Source: Streptomyces sp. NBC_01485
GTDB taxonomy: Bacteria > Actinomycetota > Actinomycetes > Streptomycetales > Streptomycetaceae
Assembly: GCF_036227125.1 (NCBI RefSeq)
Contig: NZ_CP109435.1
Coordinates: 7,192,001 to 7,256,000 of the forward strand
Direction: 5' to 3'
Length of the DNA stretch: 64,000 bases
Positions 7,200 through 14,728 of the stretch are shown here, piece after piece (positions within the stretch are counted from its first letter, which is position 1; every line of letters starts with the position of its first letter). The notes under the pieces are model-generated. The model worked only from the letters and a program-made list of their open reading frames with translations, was not told the DNA's origin and searched no databases. The position numbers were made by a program, and so were the translations under genes.

Positions 7200-8546
7200 T
7201 CACCGCCCGATCAACGACCGCCCCACCCGCCCCACTTGGCCCAGCCGTGACTTCGGTCGTGGTGCGGGGCCCGAGCGGTCCAGCCACCAGCGGCGCAGTT
7301 CGCGGCGGGACCGGCCCTCCGTCAGCCGTCCGCCCAGGAGCAGTTCCTCGGCGAAGTCGAGGGCGTCCTGCCGGTAGCCGCCGCGCATCGGATGCCCCTG
7401 GGCGTACGCGACGAACGCGGCCCGGTAGCCGTCGCCGAGGAGGAGCGGCAGCTCCGGGGCCACCTTCGCCACGACGTCCGCCCGCTTCGCCGCCAGCGCC
7501 CGGGACTGCACGCCGAGCCGCACCCGGTCGAAGCCCTCCGGCACCGGCGTCCCGGCCACCAGCGCGGACAGCAGGGCCGTCTGGGCGAGGCCGAGGCGCT
7601 GACGGGTGGCCTCGTCGGGGGCGACCGGCTCCGTCTCCCGTGCGGGCGGGGTGAGTTCGGCCTCCGTGGGGCCGAGTTCACGCACGCCCGACCGGGCTCG
7701 GGCGGCGCGGGCACGCGCGTCCGCACCGAGCTCGACGGCCTCCCGGATCGCGCCCAACTCCCGCTCCAACACGGCCGGTTCGGGGAAGTTCTCGTCCCGC
7801 TCCAGCAGCACTCCGGGCGGCGACACCCGGGACGCGAGGTCGGTCAGGATGTCGAGGACCGGCCGGGGTACCGGGTGGGCGTGGCTGTCGTGCCAGACGC
7901 CGTCCCGCTCGAAGCCGCCCGCCACATGGACGTAGGCGATGGCCTCCAGGGGCAGTTCGGCGAGCGCCTTGGCGGGGTCCTCGCCCCGGTTGACGTGGTT
8001 GGTGTGCAGGTTGGCGACGTCGATGAGCAGCCGTACGCCCGTGCGGTCGGCCAGTTCGTACAGGAACTGTCCCTCGGTCATCTCCTCGCCCGGCCAGGCG
8101 ACGAGCGCGGCGATGTTCTCGACGGCGAGCGGTACGGGCAGTGACTGCTGCGCGATGCGCACGTTCTCGCACAGCACGTCGAGGGCGTCACGGGTGCGCG
8201 GCACGGGCAGCAGATGCCCGGCCTCCAGCCGCGGCGACGCCGTCAGGCGGCCGCCCGCGCGGACGAACGCGATGTGCTCGGTGACCAGCGGCGACCCCAG
8301 CGCCTCGGCCCGCTCGGCGAGGGCCGCGAGCCGCCCGGCGTCGGGCGGCTCCGCGTCACCGAGTCCGAGCGAGACGCCGTGCGGGATCACGGTGACCCCG
8401 CGTTCGCGCAGCCGCAGCAGGGAGTCGGGCAGATGCCCGGGACACACGTTCTCGGCGACGGCCTCGACCCAGTCGATGCCCGGCATCCGTTCCACGGCGT
8501 CCGCGATCTCCGACCGCCAGCCGATCCCCGTCCCCAGTCGCATCAT
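7200..8546 (-). CDS. DUF692 (MNIO, multinuclear non-heme iron oxidative enzyme) with C-terminal extension
   Basis: 448 residues. Residues 1 to about 280 form the DUF692 TIM-barrel with candidate metal ligands in VIPHGVSL, VTEHIAF, VENIAAL, DVANLHTNHVN, YVHVAGG, HDSHAHPV and LLERDENF. MNIO enzymes modify Cys, Asp or other residues of ribosomal peptides (for example MbnB in methanobactin synthesis), usually with a separate partner protein. About 170 extra residues follow (ALLSALVAGTPVPEGFDRVR onward), helical and reminiscent of the DUF2063/partner domains, suggesting an enzyme-partner fusion. A strong AAGGAGG precedes the ATG at 8546. Immediate downstream neighbours are the small Pro-rich gene and, beyond the IS, the TIGR04222 protein. 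The substrate is not identifiable here. Confidence 0.85.
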   Translation of the reverse strand: MMRLGTGIGWRSEIADAVERMPGIDWVEAVAENVCPGHLPDSLLRLRERGVTVIPHGVSLGLGDAEPPDAGRLAALAERAEALGSPLVTEHIAFVRAGGRLTASPRLEAGHLLPVPRTRDALDVLCENVRIAQQSLPVPLAVENIAALVAWPGEEMTEGQFLYELADRTGVRLLIDVANLHTNHVNRGEDPAKALAELPLEAIAYVHVAGGFERDGVWHDSHAHPVPRPVLDILTDLASRVSPPGVLLERDENFPEPAVLERELGAIREAVELGADARARAARARSGVRELGPTEAELTPPARETEPVAPDEATRQRLGLAQTALLSALVAGTPVPEGFDRVRLGVQSRALAAKRADVVAKVAPELPLLLGDGYRAAFVAYAQGHPMRGGYRQDALDFAEELLLGGRLTEGRSRRELRRWWLDRSGPAPRPKSRLGQVGRVGRSLIGR

Positions 8547-8695
8547 GACCCCCGCCTCCTTCGTGTCTTCCGTGGCCCTCCGTGGTGACGGTGGTATGAC
8601 CCCACTGATACCGACCGAACCGCCCGCCGCCCTCCTTCAGAGCAACATTTGAGGTTCGGGCGATCACGGAGACCGACGAAGGATCAGACGAAGGA

Positions 8696-9397
8696 TCAGC
8701 GGGCGCGCAGGGCCGGATGCTCGGCGACCACCGTGCAGCTGCCTGGCGCGATCTCCGTGAACCCCGCGTCCCGCACCAACGGCAGCCCGCTCGCCGTCAG
8801 TTCACGCCACCGCCCCGGCTCCGCCGTCCGCACGGCGAGGGGGAAGCCCGCCTCGCGCCAGGCGGTGCGCTCCTCGTCCGACAGTTCCCACCAGGCGAGC
8901 TGCGCGCCGTGCCCGGCCTGCGCCATCGCCTTGCCCGCCGACATGTCGACGTCCGGGCTCATCCACAGGACGACCGTCCCGGCCTCGGCCTCCGTCGGCG
9001 GCTCGGGATCGTCGAGGTCGGTGCCGGACACCTGGAGCTTGGCCAGCTCCTTCGGCCAACCGTCCAACGGCACCGGCGGAAACACCCGCACTTCCGCCGA
9101 CTTCCCGGTGAGGGTGATCCCCGGCAGCTCCCCGGCCCGCCGCCACTCGGCTCCCCGGGCCCGCCGGACGACCTTGCGGATCCGCGCGTCCTGCCAGTCG
9201 AGCATCACCTGCGCCCACTCGCCGTCCCCGACGGACCGCTCGTCGCCGAGCAGCACGAGCACGGCACGAGCGGCGGTCTCGAGAGCGTCGGTACGGGCAG
9301 GAGGCGCGGTCTTCTCCACCCGCACGACGAGCGGCAGCACGAACTGGGGAGCCTGGTCACGGGGGTTCGGCTCGGTCTGAAAGGGGCTCTCACTCAC
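8696..9397 (-). CDS. PTH2-type peptidyl-tRNA hydrolase-like protein
   Basis: 233 residues. The C-terminal half (about residues 140-225) resembles the archaeal/eukaryal Pth2 fold: VLWMSPDVDMSAGKAMAQAGHG has the typical MSxGKxxAQxxHA signature, and the tail has the VRDAGFTEIAPGSCTVVA motif. The N-terminal 130 residues are an actinobacterial extension. The predicted activity is release of peptides from stalled peptidyl-tRNA; many actinobacteria carry such a protein besides canonical Pth. It is on the same strand as the DUF692 gene with a 150-bp gap, and divergent (42 bp) from the truncated ABC ATPase. The family call is good; the activity is untested. Confidence 0.8.
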   Translation of the reverse strand: MSESPFQTEPNPRDQAPQFVLPLVVRVEKTAPPARTDALETAARAVLVLLGDERSVGDGEWAQVMLDWQDARIRKVVRRARGAEWRRAGELPGITLTGKSAEVRVFPPVPLDGWPKELAKLQVSGTDLDDPEPPTEAEAGTVVLWMSPDVDMSAGKAMAQAGHGAQLAWWELSDEERTAWREAGFPLAVRTAEPGRWRELTASGLPLVRDAGFTEIAPGSCTVVAEHPALRAR

Positions 9398-9439
9398 AGG
9401 CGCAGGCTACTGGACGACGCCGTACGAGAGGATGCCCGC

Positions 9440-9755
9440 ATGGAACGCGAACGCGAACCCGAACTGCGTCTGGAGAACGTGGGCCGCCGCTACGGCTTAC
9501 GCGGCCCGTGGGTGTTCCGCGCCGTCGACCTGACACTCGCGCCGGGCACACTCACCCGCGTCGAGGGCCGTAACGGCACGGGAAAATCCACCCTCCTCCG
9601 CCTCCTCGCCCGCATCGACGCCCCCACCGAGGGCAGACTCACCGGCCGCCCCCGCACCGCGTACGTCCCCGAACGTTTCCCGGCCGCGCTCCCCTTCACC
9701 GCGCTCGGCTACCTCACCCACCTCGGCACGGTGCACGGCCTGTCCCGTACGAGTC
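9440..9755 (+). pseudogene. Truncated ABC transporter ATPase (N-terminal third only)
   Basis: Starts with a good SD (GAGAGGA) and ATG at 9440. The first about 104 residues are a normal ABC ATPase: Walker A GRNGTGKSTLL, then the strand and loop YVPERFPAALPFTALGYLTHLG. After about 9745 the frame enters antisense of the deacetylase gene and becomes meaningless low-complexity Arg/Ala/Pro. No Q-loop downstream part, signature LSGG, Walker B or H-loop exists. The gene has therefore lost two thirds of its length at a deletion endpoint lying within about 10 bp of the deacetylase stop codon. Its permease partner is absent as well. Confidence 0.85.
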
Positions 9756-10643
9756 TCAGTGCGGCGCCCGCGCCGCCCCGATCAGCTCGGACACCTTCAC
9801 GAACCGGTACCCCTGCCGGCGCAGCTCGGGCACGATCGCGCGCACCGCCCGCTCGGTCGTCGGAGCGGCGCTGCGCGTGCAGTGCATGACGACGACCGAA
9901 CCCGGCCGCACCCCGTCCAGCACCTGCCGGGCCACGGCGTCCGCGTCCGTCGCGAAGGCGTCCCCGCTCACCACGTCCCACTGCACCGCGGTCACGCCCG
10001 TGCCGCTCACCGCGCGCAGCGCCCGCTTGTCGTAGCAGCCGCCGGGGAAACGGAAGTAGGGCATCGCGTTCGCCACGCCCGCCTTGCGGAAAGCGGTGTA
10101 GGCCCGTTCCACGTCCGCCCGCATCCCGTCCTCGGGGACGGTCGGCAGGCCGTAGCAGTCGTCGGTGAAGGCGTAGTGGCTGTAGGAGTGGTTGGCGATC
10201 TCGAACCGCGGGTCGTGGCCGATCGAGCGGGCCTGGTCCGGGTACTCCTCGGCCCACCGCCCGGTCATGAACACGGTGGCCGGCACCTTCAGCGCCCGCA
10301 GCGCCGCGATCAGCCCCGGGTTGTCGAAGCGCTCGCCGGACGCCGCCCGGGGCCCCTGGTCGGCTGTCATGTCGGCGTCGAAGGTGAGGGCGACGGTCTT
10401 GTCGGCGGTGCGGGGGGCGTGCTCGAAGACGGGGGTGAGACCGGCCGGGCCCGGGGCCAGGGTGGGGGGCCGGGACGGAGCGGCGGCAGGGGGGGGTGTG
10501 GCGTGGGCGGGGGTCGGCCGAGTGGTGTGCGGCTTCGGTTGCTGGGACTGGTGCGGCTGCTGAGGGGCCTGGGAGGTGCCGCAGGCGGCGAGGGCGGCGC
10601 CGAGGGCGCAGACGGCGGCGAGACGGCGTACGGGAACGATCAC
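9756..10643 (-). CDS. Polysaccharide deacetylase (NodB/CE4) lipoprotein
   Basis: 295 residues. The signal peptide ends in a lipobox-like LAAC (Cys21), followed by a Pro/Gln/His-rich linker to about residue 70, then a CE4 domain with the five usual motifs: TFDAD, NHSYSH (zinc His pair), RFPGG, WDVVSGD and VVVMHC. Likely removes N-acetyl groups from cell-wall polysaccharide or peptidoglycan outside the membrane, zinc dependent. Motif 1 reads TFDAD instead of TFDDG, a common variant that keeps both Asp. The start is GTG at 10643; no strong ribosome site is visible, and the frame opens only slightly further upstream. Its 3' end abuts the deletion scar of the ABC ATPase. Confidence 0.88.
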   Translation of the reverse strand: MIVPVRRLAAVCALGAALAACGTSQAPQQPHQSQQPKPHTTRPTPAHATPPPAAAPSRPPTLAPGPAGLTPVFEHAPRTADKTVALTFDADMTADQGPRAASGERFDNPGLIAALRALKVPATVFMTGRWAEEYPDQARSIGHDPRFEIANHSYSHYAFTDDCYGLPTVPEDGMRADVERAYTAFRKAGVANAMPYFRFPGGCYDKRALRAVSGTGVTAVQWDVVSGDAFATDADAVARQVLDGVRPGSVVVMHCTRSAAPTTERAVRAIVPELRRQGYRFVKVSELIGAARAPH

Positions 10644-10693
10644 GGTATGAAGATATGAGAAATGGGTGGCCGGTCCCGTCCACGAGCGTGCGC

Positions 10694-10720
10694 GCCCGGG
10701 CGTCAGTCACCCGCCCGGGC
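10694..10720. terminator. GC-rich hairpin between PhoX remnant and deacetylase
   Basis: Perfect 9-bp stem GCCCGGGCG / CGCCCGGGC with a 9-nt loop, directly downstream of the PhoX remnant (minus strand). No U-tract, as usual for Streptomyces terminators. Confidence 0.5.
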
Positions 10721-10728
10721 CACGCCGG

Positions 10729-10959
10729 TCAGCCGTACCGGCCGTGCTGCTCGGCAGTGCCGGTCAGCCGCGCCAGGGTCCCGTCACCGCGAACGTCGTC
10801 CCGGGGGTCGGGTACGAGGGGGCCGTAGCCGGTGTGGCCGACGCTCTGCGCGGTCGCGGTGCCCGCGAAGAGATCGGAGAGGGCGCCGGTGAAGGCGATC
10901 CCCACCCCCGCTCCCAGGGCACCGGTACCGGCGAGGATCTGACGTCGTGTCGCGGACAT
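10729..10959 (-). pseudogene. PhoX/DUF839 phosphatase remnant with large internal deletion
   Basis: ATG at 10959 with AGGAAGG upstream. The first about 52 residues are the N-terminus of a PhoX-like secreted phosphatase: a twin-arginine signal (SATRRQILAGTGALGAG) then GYGPLVPDP. Directly after PDP the C-terminal end of the same family appears in another frame (PGTTFAVTGPWRG, stop at 10764). The central several hundred residues are missing and the two ends are joined out of frame at a short C-run, so translation continues to a spurious stop at 10729 (76 residues). No catalytic residues remain. A signal peptide fragment could still be made and exported. Confidence 0.8.
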
Positions 10960-11008
10960 GGGAAAACCTTCCTGCTGGCGGACAGGAACTGTGATCCCAC
11001 TGTGTCTA

Positions 11009-11794
11009 TCACTCGTGGTGCGGAGGGGGAGGCTGTTGTTGGGCCTTTTCCAGGAAGCGGAGCAACTCCACCGGGAACGGCAGGACGAGCGTGGAGTTCT
11101 TCTCGGCGGCGACCGCCACGACCGTCTGGAGCAACCGCAACTGGAGTGCGGCGGGCTGCTCGGACATCTCCTTGGCCGCCTCGGCGAGCTTCTTGGACGC
11201 CTGGAGTTCGGCGTCCGCGTTGATGATCCGGGCCCGCCGCTCACGGTCGGCCTCGGCCTGGCGGGCCATGGAGCGCTTCATGGTGTCCGGCAGGGACACG
11301 TCCTTGATCTCGACGCGGTCGATCTGCACGCCCCAGCCGATGGCGGGACTGTCGATCATCAGCTCCAGGCCCTCGTTGAGCTTCTCGCGGTTCGACAGGA
11401 GGTCGTCCAGCTCGCTCTTGCCGATGATCGAACGCAGTGAGGTCTGGGCCATCTGGGAGACGGCGAAACGGTAGTCCTCGACGTTGATGAGCGCGGCCGC
11501 CGCGTCCACCACCCGGAAGTACACGACCGCGTCGACCCGTACGGTCACGTTGTCGCGGCTGATGCCCTCCTGGGCGGGGATCGGCATCGTCACGATCTGC
11601 ATGTTGACCTTGCGCAGCCGGTCCACGGCCGGGACGACCAGCGTGAACCCCGGCGGGCGGACCTCGCCGCGCAGCCGGCCGAGCCGCAGGACCACCCCGC
11701 GCTCGTACTGCTTGATGACCCGCGCGGCGGCCCCGAGATACACGAGACCGCCGGCGGCGACCGCCGCGGCCGCGCCCAGCAGCTCCTGGAGCAT
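11009..11794 (-). CDS. Slipin / SPFH (band 7) membrane protein
   Basis: 261 residues. An N-terminal membrane segment (residues 4-24) is followed by the SPFH domain (VIKQYERGVVLRLGRL, then VVPAVDRLRKVNMQ and the slipin core SLRSIIGKSELDDLLSNRE) and a charged coiled-coil region (ERRARIINADAELQASKK) ending in a Pro/His tail. Prokaryotic slipins organise membrane microdomains and are often paired with NfeD-type proteases; no NfeD gene is adjacent. The ATG at 11794 is followed immediately by the hydrophobic segment. Located downstream of sulP on the same strand, separated by a repeat-containing spacer of about 165 bp. Confidence 0.9.
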   Translation of the reverse strand: MLQELLGAAAAVAAGGLVYLGAAARVIKQYERGVVLRLGRLRGEVRPPGFTLVVPAVDRLRKVNMQIVTMPIPAQEGISRDNVTVRVDAVVYFRVVDAAAALINVEDYRFAVSQMAQTSLRSIIGKSELDDLLSNREKLNEGLELMIDSPAIGWGVQIDRVEIKDVSLPDTMKRSMARQAEADRERRARIINADAELQASKKLAEAAKEMSEQPAALQLRLLQTVVAVAAEKNSTLVLPFPVELLRFLEKAQQQPPPPHHE

Positions 11795-11833
11795 GACGAC
11801 CTCCTCAACAAGAGGTCCGTAAGAGCCGTAGCC

Positions 11834-11889
11834 GTTCCGGCTGCTTCTGCTTGTGTTTGTGTTTTTGCTTCTGTTCTGGCTGCTTCTGC
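11834..11889. repeat. 17-bp direct repeat flanking a T/G-rich tract
   Basis: GTT(C/T)(C)GGCTGCTTCTGC occurs at 11834-11850 and 11873-11889, differing at one base, 39 bp apart, separated by a T/G-only low-complexity run. It lies between sulP and the slipin gene. On the minus strand it would encode a KQ/KH repeat, but no start or family supports a gene. Confidence 0.6.
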
Positions 11890-11959
11890 AACGATATGCC
11901 CGCCGACCGGCCCGGGGCCACGCCCCGAGCCCCGGTCCGGACGGCGAGCGGGCGGTGGA

Positions 11960-13462
11960 CTACGCCGTCGTCACCGGTTCCGTGACCTTGACCGGCTCCG
12001 TGCCGACCGCGCTGTGGCGTTCGGCCCAGGACTCCAGGGCCGAGCGGCAGGCGTGGTCGAGGTGGTGCAGACCGGAGAGGTCCACTTCGACGGGGCGGTC
12101 CTGCGGGAGGGCCTCCAGGTTGTCGAGGATCTTCGGCAGCCGCAGGAAGGTCGCGTTGCCCGACAGGTACGCCTGGACGGGCCCGGCGCCCTTGTCGACG
12201 ACCTCCAGCTTGATGTGCGAGGCCTCCCACGCCGTCTTGGCGACGGCCAGCGCGAGACCGATGAGGACGCCCTCGAACATGCTGACCGCGACGATCGACA
12301 CGGCCGTGACGACGAGTATCAGCGCCTCGCCGCGGTGCTCGCGCCACAGCCCCGCGATCGCCCGTACGGGCACGAGCTTGGCGCCCGCGTGGACGAGGAT
12401 GCCGGCCAGCGCCGGGATGGGTATGTACGCCAGCACGTCCGGCAGCAGGGCCGCGAACAGCAGCAGCCACAGGCCGTGCAGCACGCGGGACGCCTTCGTC
12501 CGCGCGCCCGCCTGCACGTTGGCCGCGCTGCGCACGATCACCGCGGTCATCGGCAGTGCGCCGAGCATTCCGCAGATCGCGTTGCCCGCGCCCTGCGCCA
12601 TCAGTTCCTTGTCGTACTCGGTGCGCGGACCGTCGTGCAGCCGGTCCACCGCCGCCGCGCTGAACAGTGACTCGGCGGACGCGATCAGGGTGAACGCGAC
12701 GATCGTGCCGAGCAGGCCGACGTGTGCCAGATCGCCGAAGGCGGACAGTGACGGCGGCTGGATGGAACCGAGCAGGCCCTGCACCTCGACGGTGGCCACG
12801 GGCAGGCTCAGCAGCAGGGCGGCGAGCGTGGCCAGGCCCACCGCGGCGAGCGGGCCGGGCACCGTACGCACCTTCGCCGGCAGCCGCTTCCACAGCACCA
12901 GCACCGCGATGGTGCCGGCGCCGAGGGCGAGCGAGGACAACGCGGCGGCGCTGCCGGCCGCGTCCACGAGCGCCTCGGGCAGCCCGGCGATCTTGCCGAG
13001 GCCGGACGACGGCGCCTTGGTGCCGATCACCGAATACAGCTGACCGGCGATCAGCACCAGACCGATTCCGGCCAGCATGCCTTCGACGACGGAGACGGAG
13101 ATGGCCCGGAAGTAGCGGCCCAGTTTCAGGGCGCCCATGGCGAGTTGCAGGGCGCCGGTGGCGAGGACGATCACTCCGAGGACGGGCAGGCCGAACTCCT
13201 GTACCGCCTCGAAGACCAGCACGGTCAGACCGGCCGCGGGACCGGACACCTGGAGGCTGCTGCCTCGCATGAACCCGGTGACGATGCCGCCGACGATGCC
13301 GGTGACGAGTCCGAGCTCGGCCGGCACGCCGGAGGCCACGGCCACGCCCACGCACAGCGGGAGCGCGACCAGGAAGACGACGAGTGAAGCGGCGAAGTCC
13401 TGCTTGAGGTGGGGGAACCTGGATATGAGGCGGGGGTTGCGGTCGGTCATCGCGGCGCTCAC
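11960..13462 (-). CDS. SulP family anion transporter (bicarbonate/sulfate type)
   Basis: About 500 residues with 10 or more hydrophobic segments and a C-terminal STAS domain (VQAYLSGNATFLRLPKIL ... PVEVDLSGLHHLDHACRSAL). The segments DFAASLVVFLVALPLCVGVA and SGPAAGLTVLV near the N-terminus are typical of the family. Linkage to a carbonic anhydrase gene points to bicarbonate as substrate, as in BicA-like transporters, though sulfate cannot be excluded. The GTG at 13462 overlaps the carbonic anhydrase stop (GTGA) and has GAGG at proper distance; an ATG four codons later (13450) is the alternative. The two genes form an operon. Confidence 0.9.
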   Translation of the reverse strand: MSAAMTDRNPRLISRFPHLKQDFAASLVVFLVALPLCVGVAVASGVPAELGLVTGIVGGIVTGFMRGSSLQVSGPAAGLTVLVFEAVQEFGLPVLGVIVLATGALQLAMGALKLGRYFRAISVSVVEGMLAGIGLVLIAGQLYSVIGTKAPSSGLGKIAGLPEALVDAAGSAAALSSLALGAGTIAVLVLWKRLPAKVRTVPGPLAAVGLATLAALLLSLPVATVEVQGLLGSIQPPSLSAFGDLAHVGLLGTIVAFTLIASAESLFSAAAVDRLHDGPRTEYDKELMAQGAGNAICGMLGALPMTAVIVRSAANVQAGARTKASRVLHGLWLLLFAALLPDVLAYIPIPALAGILVHAGAKLVPVRAIAGLWREHRGEALILVVTAVSIVAVSMFEGVLIGLALAVAKTAWEASHIKLEVVDKGAGPVQAYLSGNATFLRLPKILDNLEALPQDRPVEVDLSGLHHLDHACRSALESWAERHSAVGTEPVKVTEPVTTA

Positions 13463-14040
13463 AGAGCCTCGAAGCCGTCGGTGTCGACGCTGTGTTCGCG
13501 TACGGCACCGGTGTGCACCTCGTAGTACCAGCCGCGCACCCGCAGCCGGCCGTCGGCCAGCCGCTTCTCCACGCACGGGTAGGAGCGCAGCCGCAGCAGT
13601 TGGGCGAGCACGTGGTTCTGCACGGCCTGCATGACCGTCGGGTCGTCGGGGTCGTTGGCACCCGGCTCGTCCGCGGCGTGCGCGAGCCAGTCGCGGACGG
13701 CGGGAACGGCGTCGAGGTCGTCGCCGCGCACCAGCGCGCCGACGGCGCCGCAGTGCGAGTGGCCGCAGACGACGACGTCGCTGACGCCGAGGACCTCCAC
13801 CGCGTACTCGATGGTGGCGGCCTCGCCGGTGGGACGGTCGGAGCCGTACGGGGGCACGATGTTGCCCGCGGTGCGCAGCTCGAAGAGCTCGCCGGGACGG
13901 GCGCCCGTGATCAGGGCGGGAACGACCCGCGAGTCGGAGCAGGTGATGAAGAGGACCTGCGGAGACTGGCCTTCGGCCAGCTTGGCGAACTCCTCAGGGC
14001 GCTGTCCGAACGTACGGGCGTTGTCGATGAGGGGCTGCAT
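13459..14040 (-). CDS. Beta-carbonic anhydrase
   Basis: 193 residues. Zinc ligands are Cys34 (ITCSDSR), His94 and Cys97 (GHSHCG), with the catalytic Asp36-Arg38 dyad. Interconverts CO2 and bicarbonate in the cytoplasm. AGGAGGAG precedes the ATG at 14040, making this start preferable to the one 18 codons upstream. Coupled by a GTGA overlap to the SulP transporter, so import and hydration are made together, most likely for carboxylation reactions or pH control. Confidence 0.95.
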   Translation of the reverse strand: MQPLIDNARTFGQRPEEFAKLAEGQSPQVLFITCSDSRVVPALITGARPGELFELRTAGNIVPPYGSDRPTGEAATIEYAVEVLGVSDVVVCGHSHCGAVGALVRGDDLDAVPAVRDWLAHAADEPGANDPDDPTVMQAVQNHVLAQLLRLRSYPCVEKRLADGRLRVRGWYYEVHTGAVREHSVDTDGFEAL

Positions 14041-14130
14041 GACGTGGTGACTCCTCCTGGCGCGCCGTGGGGGCGCGTCGGATGTGCAGGACACAGGACA
14101 GGTGGGGGATTGCTGTTCTGCTCTGCTCTC

Positions 14131-14544
14131 TCAGCAGCGGAAAACTTGAAGTGCCGCCGGAGAGTGGGCTGTCGAGGATCTCGACGAGCGGTGATGGGGG
14201 TCGCCGGGCCGGGCCGGCTGGTGCGCGGCGGCGGGATCCTCCGCCAGCAGCACACGCTCGGGCTCCTGGGGCGCCGTGGCGACGGAGACGGAGGTGGCGG
14301 CGCGGTGTCCCTCGCGGGTACGCAGGGGGCCGGTCGGGTCGTCCGAGTGGTCGCAGTCGCGCAACGTGACGATCTGGTCGCGCTTGGTCTTCCCGGAGAG
14401 TTTGATTCCGGGCTGAGCTTTGGCCTCGACCTGACGCGCCGTGTGCGCTTGTGCGAATGGTGAAGTAGGAGTGAAGAAAGGGAGCGCGAGCAGGACGGCG
14501 GCGAGGATCGAAATCAGGGTCCGGGCCGTCGCACCTCGGAACAT
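14131..14544 (-). CDS. Small secreted Streptomyces protein of unknown function
   Basis: 137 residues. An N-terminal hydrophobic signal (about residues 8-32, ALA-like cleavage near AQA) leads to a polar, His/Arg/Pro-rich chain containing DCDHSDDPTGPLRTREGHR and ending AALQVFRC. Two Cys remain after cleavage. GGAGGGAGG stands just before the ATG at 14544. I recall similar short proteins with an LQVFRC end in other streptomycetes but cannot name a function. It lies upstream of the carbonic anhydrase on the same strand with a 90-bp gap. Confidence 0.65.
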   Translation of the reverse strand: MFRGATARTLISILAAVLLALPFFTPTSPFAQAHTARQVEAKAQPGIKLSGKTKRDQIVTLRDCDHSDDPTGPLRTREGHRAATSVSVATAPQEPERVLLAEDPAAAHQPARPGDPHHRSSRSSTAHSPAALQVFRC

Positions 14545-14568
14545 ACGCCTCCCTCCAGGCAGTTCACA

Positions 14569-14596
14569 CTTCTAGTCCAGACCAACGGCTGGTCAA
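14569..14596 (-). promoter_or_regulatory. Candidate promoter of the small secreted protein gene
   Basis: On the minus strand TTGACC (14596-14591) and TAGAAG (14574-14569) are 16 bp apart. The -35 lies in a duplicated TTGACCAGC. The predicted start lies about 20 bp from the ATG at 14544. Confidence 0.35.
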
Positions 14597-14614
14597 TTGC
14601 TGGTCAAGAAACAC

Positions 14615-14646
14615 GTTAACCCTGCGAAGTTGTTTGCAGGGTTAAC
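14615..14646. terminator. Perfect 11-bp inverted repeat downstream of zapE
   Basis: GTTAACCCTGC, a 10-nt loop and GCAGGGTTAAC. It lies 80 bp beyond the zapE stop and 70 bp upstream of the next gene on the same strand. It is unusually AT-rich at its base for this genome. Could be a terminator or a regulator-binding palindrome. A second palindrome TGGTCCGGACCA (14716-14727) abuts the zapE stop. Confidence 0.5.
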
Positions 14647-14728
14647 TTGACGTTTCCAGAAGAAGTGCGCCTCAAAAGCGTGGGGTACTTGGCGTGAACC
14701 GACTCTTGACCCGGATGGTCCGGACCAG

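Noticed and set aside
11805..11960. Minus-strand KQ/KH-repeat peptide as a gene
   Set aside because: No start codon or ribosome site; arises from the direct repeats downstream of sulP.
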